Part shown: positions 5,548 through 6,061 of the stretch, in pieces
Numbering within the stretch: the first letter of the stretch is position 1
How the letters are laid out: the number at the start of each line of letters is the position of its first letter
Origin: Cyanobacteria bacterium UBA9971
GTDB lineage: Bacteria; Cyanobacteriota; Vampirovibrionia; Gastranaerophilales; UBA9971
Length of the DNA stretch: 6,061 bases
Reading direction: 5' to 3'
Assembly: GCA_003499955.1 (NCBI GenBank)
Contig: DNRP01000142.1
Coordinates: 1-6,061 of the forward strand
Position numbers and translations under genes: made by a program
Notes under the pieces: generated by a model
The model's input: the letters and a program-made list of their open reading frames with translations, nothing else
The model's database searches: none
What the model was told of the DNA's origin: nothing

Positions 5548-5793
5548 ATGCCTAAAAAGGAAAAAACAGGACTGGTTGTCAGTACAAAAATGGATAAAAC
5601 AATTGTTGTTGAAGTGGCTGAATACAAACCACATCCAATATACAAAAAAATTATTTCAACAACAAAAAAGTATAAAGCTCACAATACTGAATTTGAATGT
5701 CATTTAGGTGACGAAGTAAAAATCATTGAATGTAAGCCTTTAAGTAAAACAAAATTGTGGCAGCTTGCTGCAATTACTAAAAAAGCAACATAA
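5548..5793 (+). CDS. rpsQ: 30S ribosomal protein S17
   Basis: S17 is a primary 16S rRNA-binding protein of the 30S body with an OB fold. From ATG 5548 it has 81 residues (E. coli 84). Family blocks are TGLVVSTKMDKTIVVEV (7-23), HPIYKKIISTTKKYKAH (29-45) and the signature GDEVKIIECKPLSKTKLW (54-71). It ends in tandem TAA codons. Upstream it is 36 bases from rpmC. Downstream lies the longest gap of this part of the cluster, 140 bases before rplN. Confidence 0.97.
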   Translation: MPKKEKTGLVVSTKMDKTIVVEVAEYKPHPIYKKIISTTKKYKAHNTEFECHLGDEVKIIECKPLSKTKLWQLAAITKKAT

Positions 5794-5807
5794 TAAAGCT
5801 CAATAAT

Positions 5808-5833
5808 AAATATTAAACAAAATTTTAATATTT
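5808..5833 (+). repeat. AT-only inverted repeat after rpsQ, possible weak terminator
   Basis: AAATATTAAA (5808-5817) and TTTAATATTT (5824-5833) are perfect reverse complements around the loop CAAAAT, followed by TATTTAAG. With no G or C in the stem the RNA hairpin would be weak, and such matches arise easily in AT-rich DNA. It could be a pause site or attenuator, or nothing. Confidence 0.35.
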
Positions 5834-5871
5834 TATTTAAGTAAAAATATGGTTGTGATAAACTTTCTAAG

Positions 5872-5899
5872 TTGCTGATGATAAAAAAGCATATATAAA
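5872..5899 (+). promoter_or_regulatory. Possible internal promoter upstream of rplN
   Basis: TTGCTG (5872-5877) and TATAAA (5894-5899) are separated by 16 bases, an acceptable sigma-70-like pair about 35 bases before the rplN start. A second -35-like TTGTGA is at 5853-5858 but lacks a good partner. The evidence is motif resemblance in AT-rich DNA only. Confidence 0.3.
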
Positions 5900-5933
5900 T
5901 TTTGAGATAATCCTAAGGTAAGGACAAGATAAA

Positions 5934-6061
5934 ATGATACAACAGGAAACAAGACTAAAAGTGGCTGATAATACAGGAGCTAAAGAACTTTTATGTATAA
6001 GAGTTCTTGGAAGTTCTAATCAAGTATGTGCGGGAATTGGCGGAGTTATCGTTGCTACAGT
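5934..6061 (+). CDS. rplN: 50S ribosomal protein L14, N-terminal part (3' end outside the window)
   Basis: L14 binds 23S rRNA on the intersubunit face, where it forms bridges to the 30S subunit and is the contact for the silencing factor RsfS. Only 42 full codons are present. The start [20 protein letters not shown] is the family signature (E. coli MIQEQTMLNVADNSGA), followed by [10 protein letters not shown] and GIGGVIVAT, the first strands of its beta-barrel. ATG 5934 is preceded by AAGGA (5920-5924), nine bases upstream. The full protein is usually about 122 residues, so roughly two-thirds lies beyond the window. Its place after rpsQ is the standard order. Confidence 0.96.
   Translation, partial: MIQQETRLKVADNTGAKELLCIRVLGSSNQVCAGIGGVIVAT

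Larger units (their letters stand above)
5794..5933 (+). other. 140-base AT-rich spacer between rpsQ and rplN
   Basis: I see no coding frame or RNA gene here. It contains an AT-only inverted repeat at 5808-5833, a possible promoter around 5872-5899 and the rplN ribosome-binding site AAGGA (5920-5924). The gap is clearly longer than the other spacers downstream of rplC, which are mostly 1-45 bases. Confidence 0.7.

Noticed and set aside
5911..5924. TCCT/AGGA pairing that might hide the rplN ribosome-binding site
   Set aside because: Only four base pairs with a short loop, too weak to claim as regulation.

Overview
This window is AT-rich bacterial DNA carrying the start of the S10 ribosomal protein cluster. 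Every gene is on the + strand. The order is tuf (3' end only), rpsJ, rplC, rplD, rplW, rplB, rpsS, rplV, rpsC, rplP, rpmC, rpsQ and rplN (5' end only). The eleven complete genes are full length, with clear family motifs and no frameshifts. All end in TAA except rplC, which ends in TAG. Most have recognisable Shine-Dalgarno sequences; rplC starts with GTG.

Lineage: several proteins have wording I associate with Cyanobacteria. Examples are S10 ([21 protein letters not shown] region and the [10 protein letters not shown] end), L3 (GPMSHGSKNHR followed by GSIGAGTTPGRVY), EF-Tu ([19 protein letters not shown] and [15 protein letters not shown]) and L16 ([10 protein letters not shown]). Together with strong AT bias and AGA-rich arginine codons, this suggests a non-photosynthetic relative of Cyanobacteria (Melainabacteria/Vampirovibrionia, for example Gastranaerophilales). 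This is inferred from remembered family patterns, not from a search.

Layout: 1-346 is the end of tuf. At 354-393 a 17-bp perfect inverted repeat looks like a terminator. rpsJ follows after a spacer that holds a 44-nt palindromic repeat. A 92-nt spacer with possible RNA structure and weak promoter matches separates rpsJ from rplC. From rplC to rplB the genes are tightly packed. The 78-nt rplB-rpsS gap holds a second copy of the 44-nt repeat. rpsS to rpsQ are again close together. A 140-nt AT-rich gap with an inverted repeat and a possible promoter precedes rplN.

Function: the products are the translation factor EF-Tu, small-subunit proteins S10, S19, S3 and S17, and large-subunit proteins L3, L4, L23, L2, L22, L16, L29 and L14. 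The coding content is ordinary housekeeping, and I see no defence system, mobile-element gene or new enzyme. The interest lies in the spacers. The two repeat copies have identical length and geometry, and three base pairs of their inner hairpin have changed in a compensatory way. The rpsJ-rplC and rpsQ-rplN gaps may mark transcription or translation control points.
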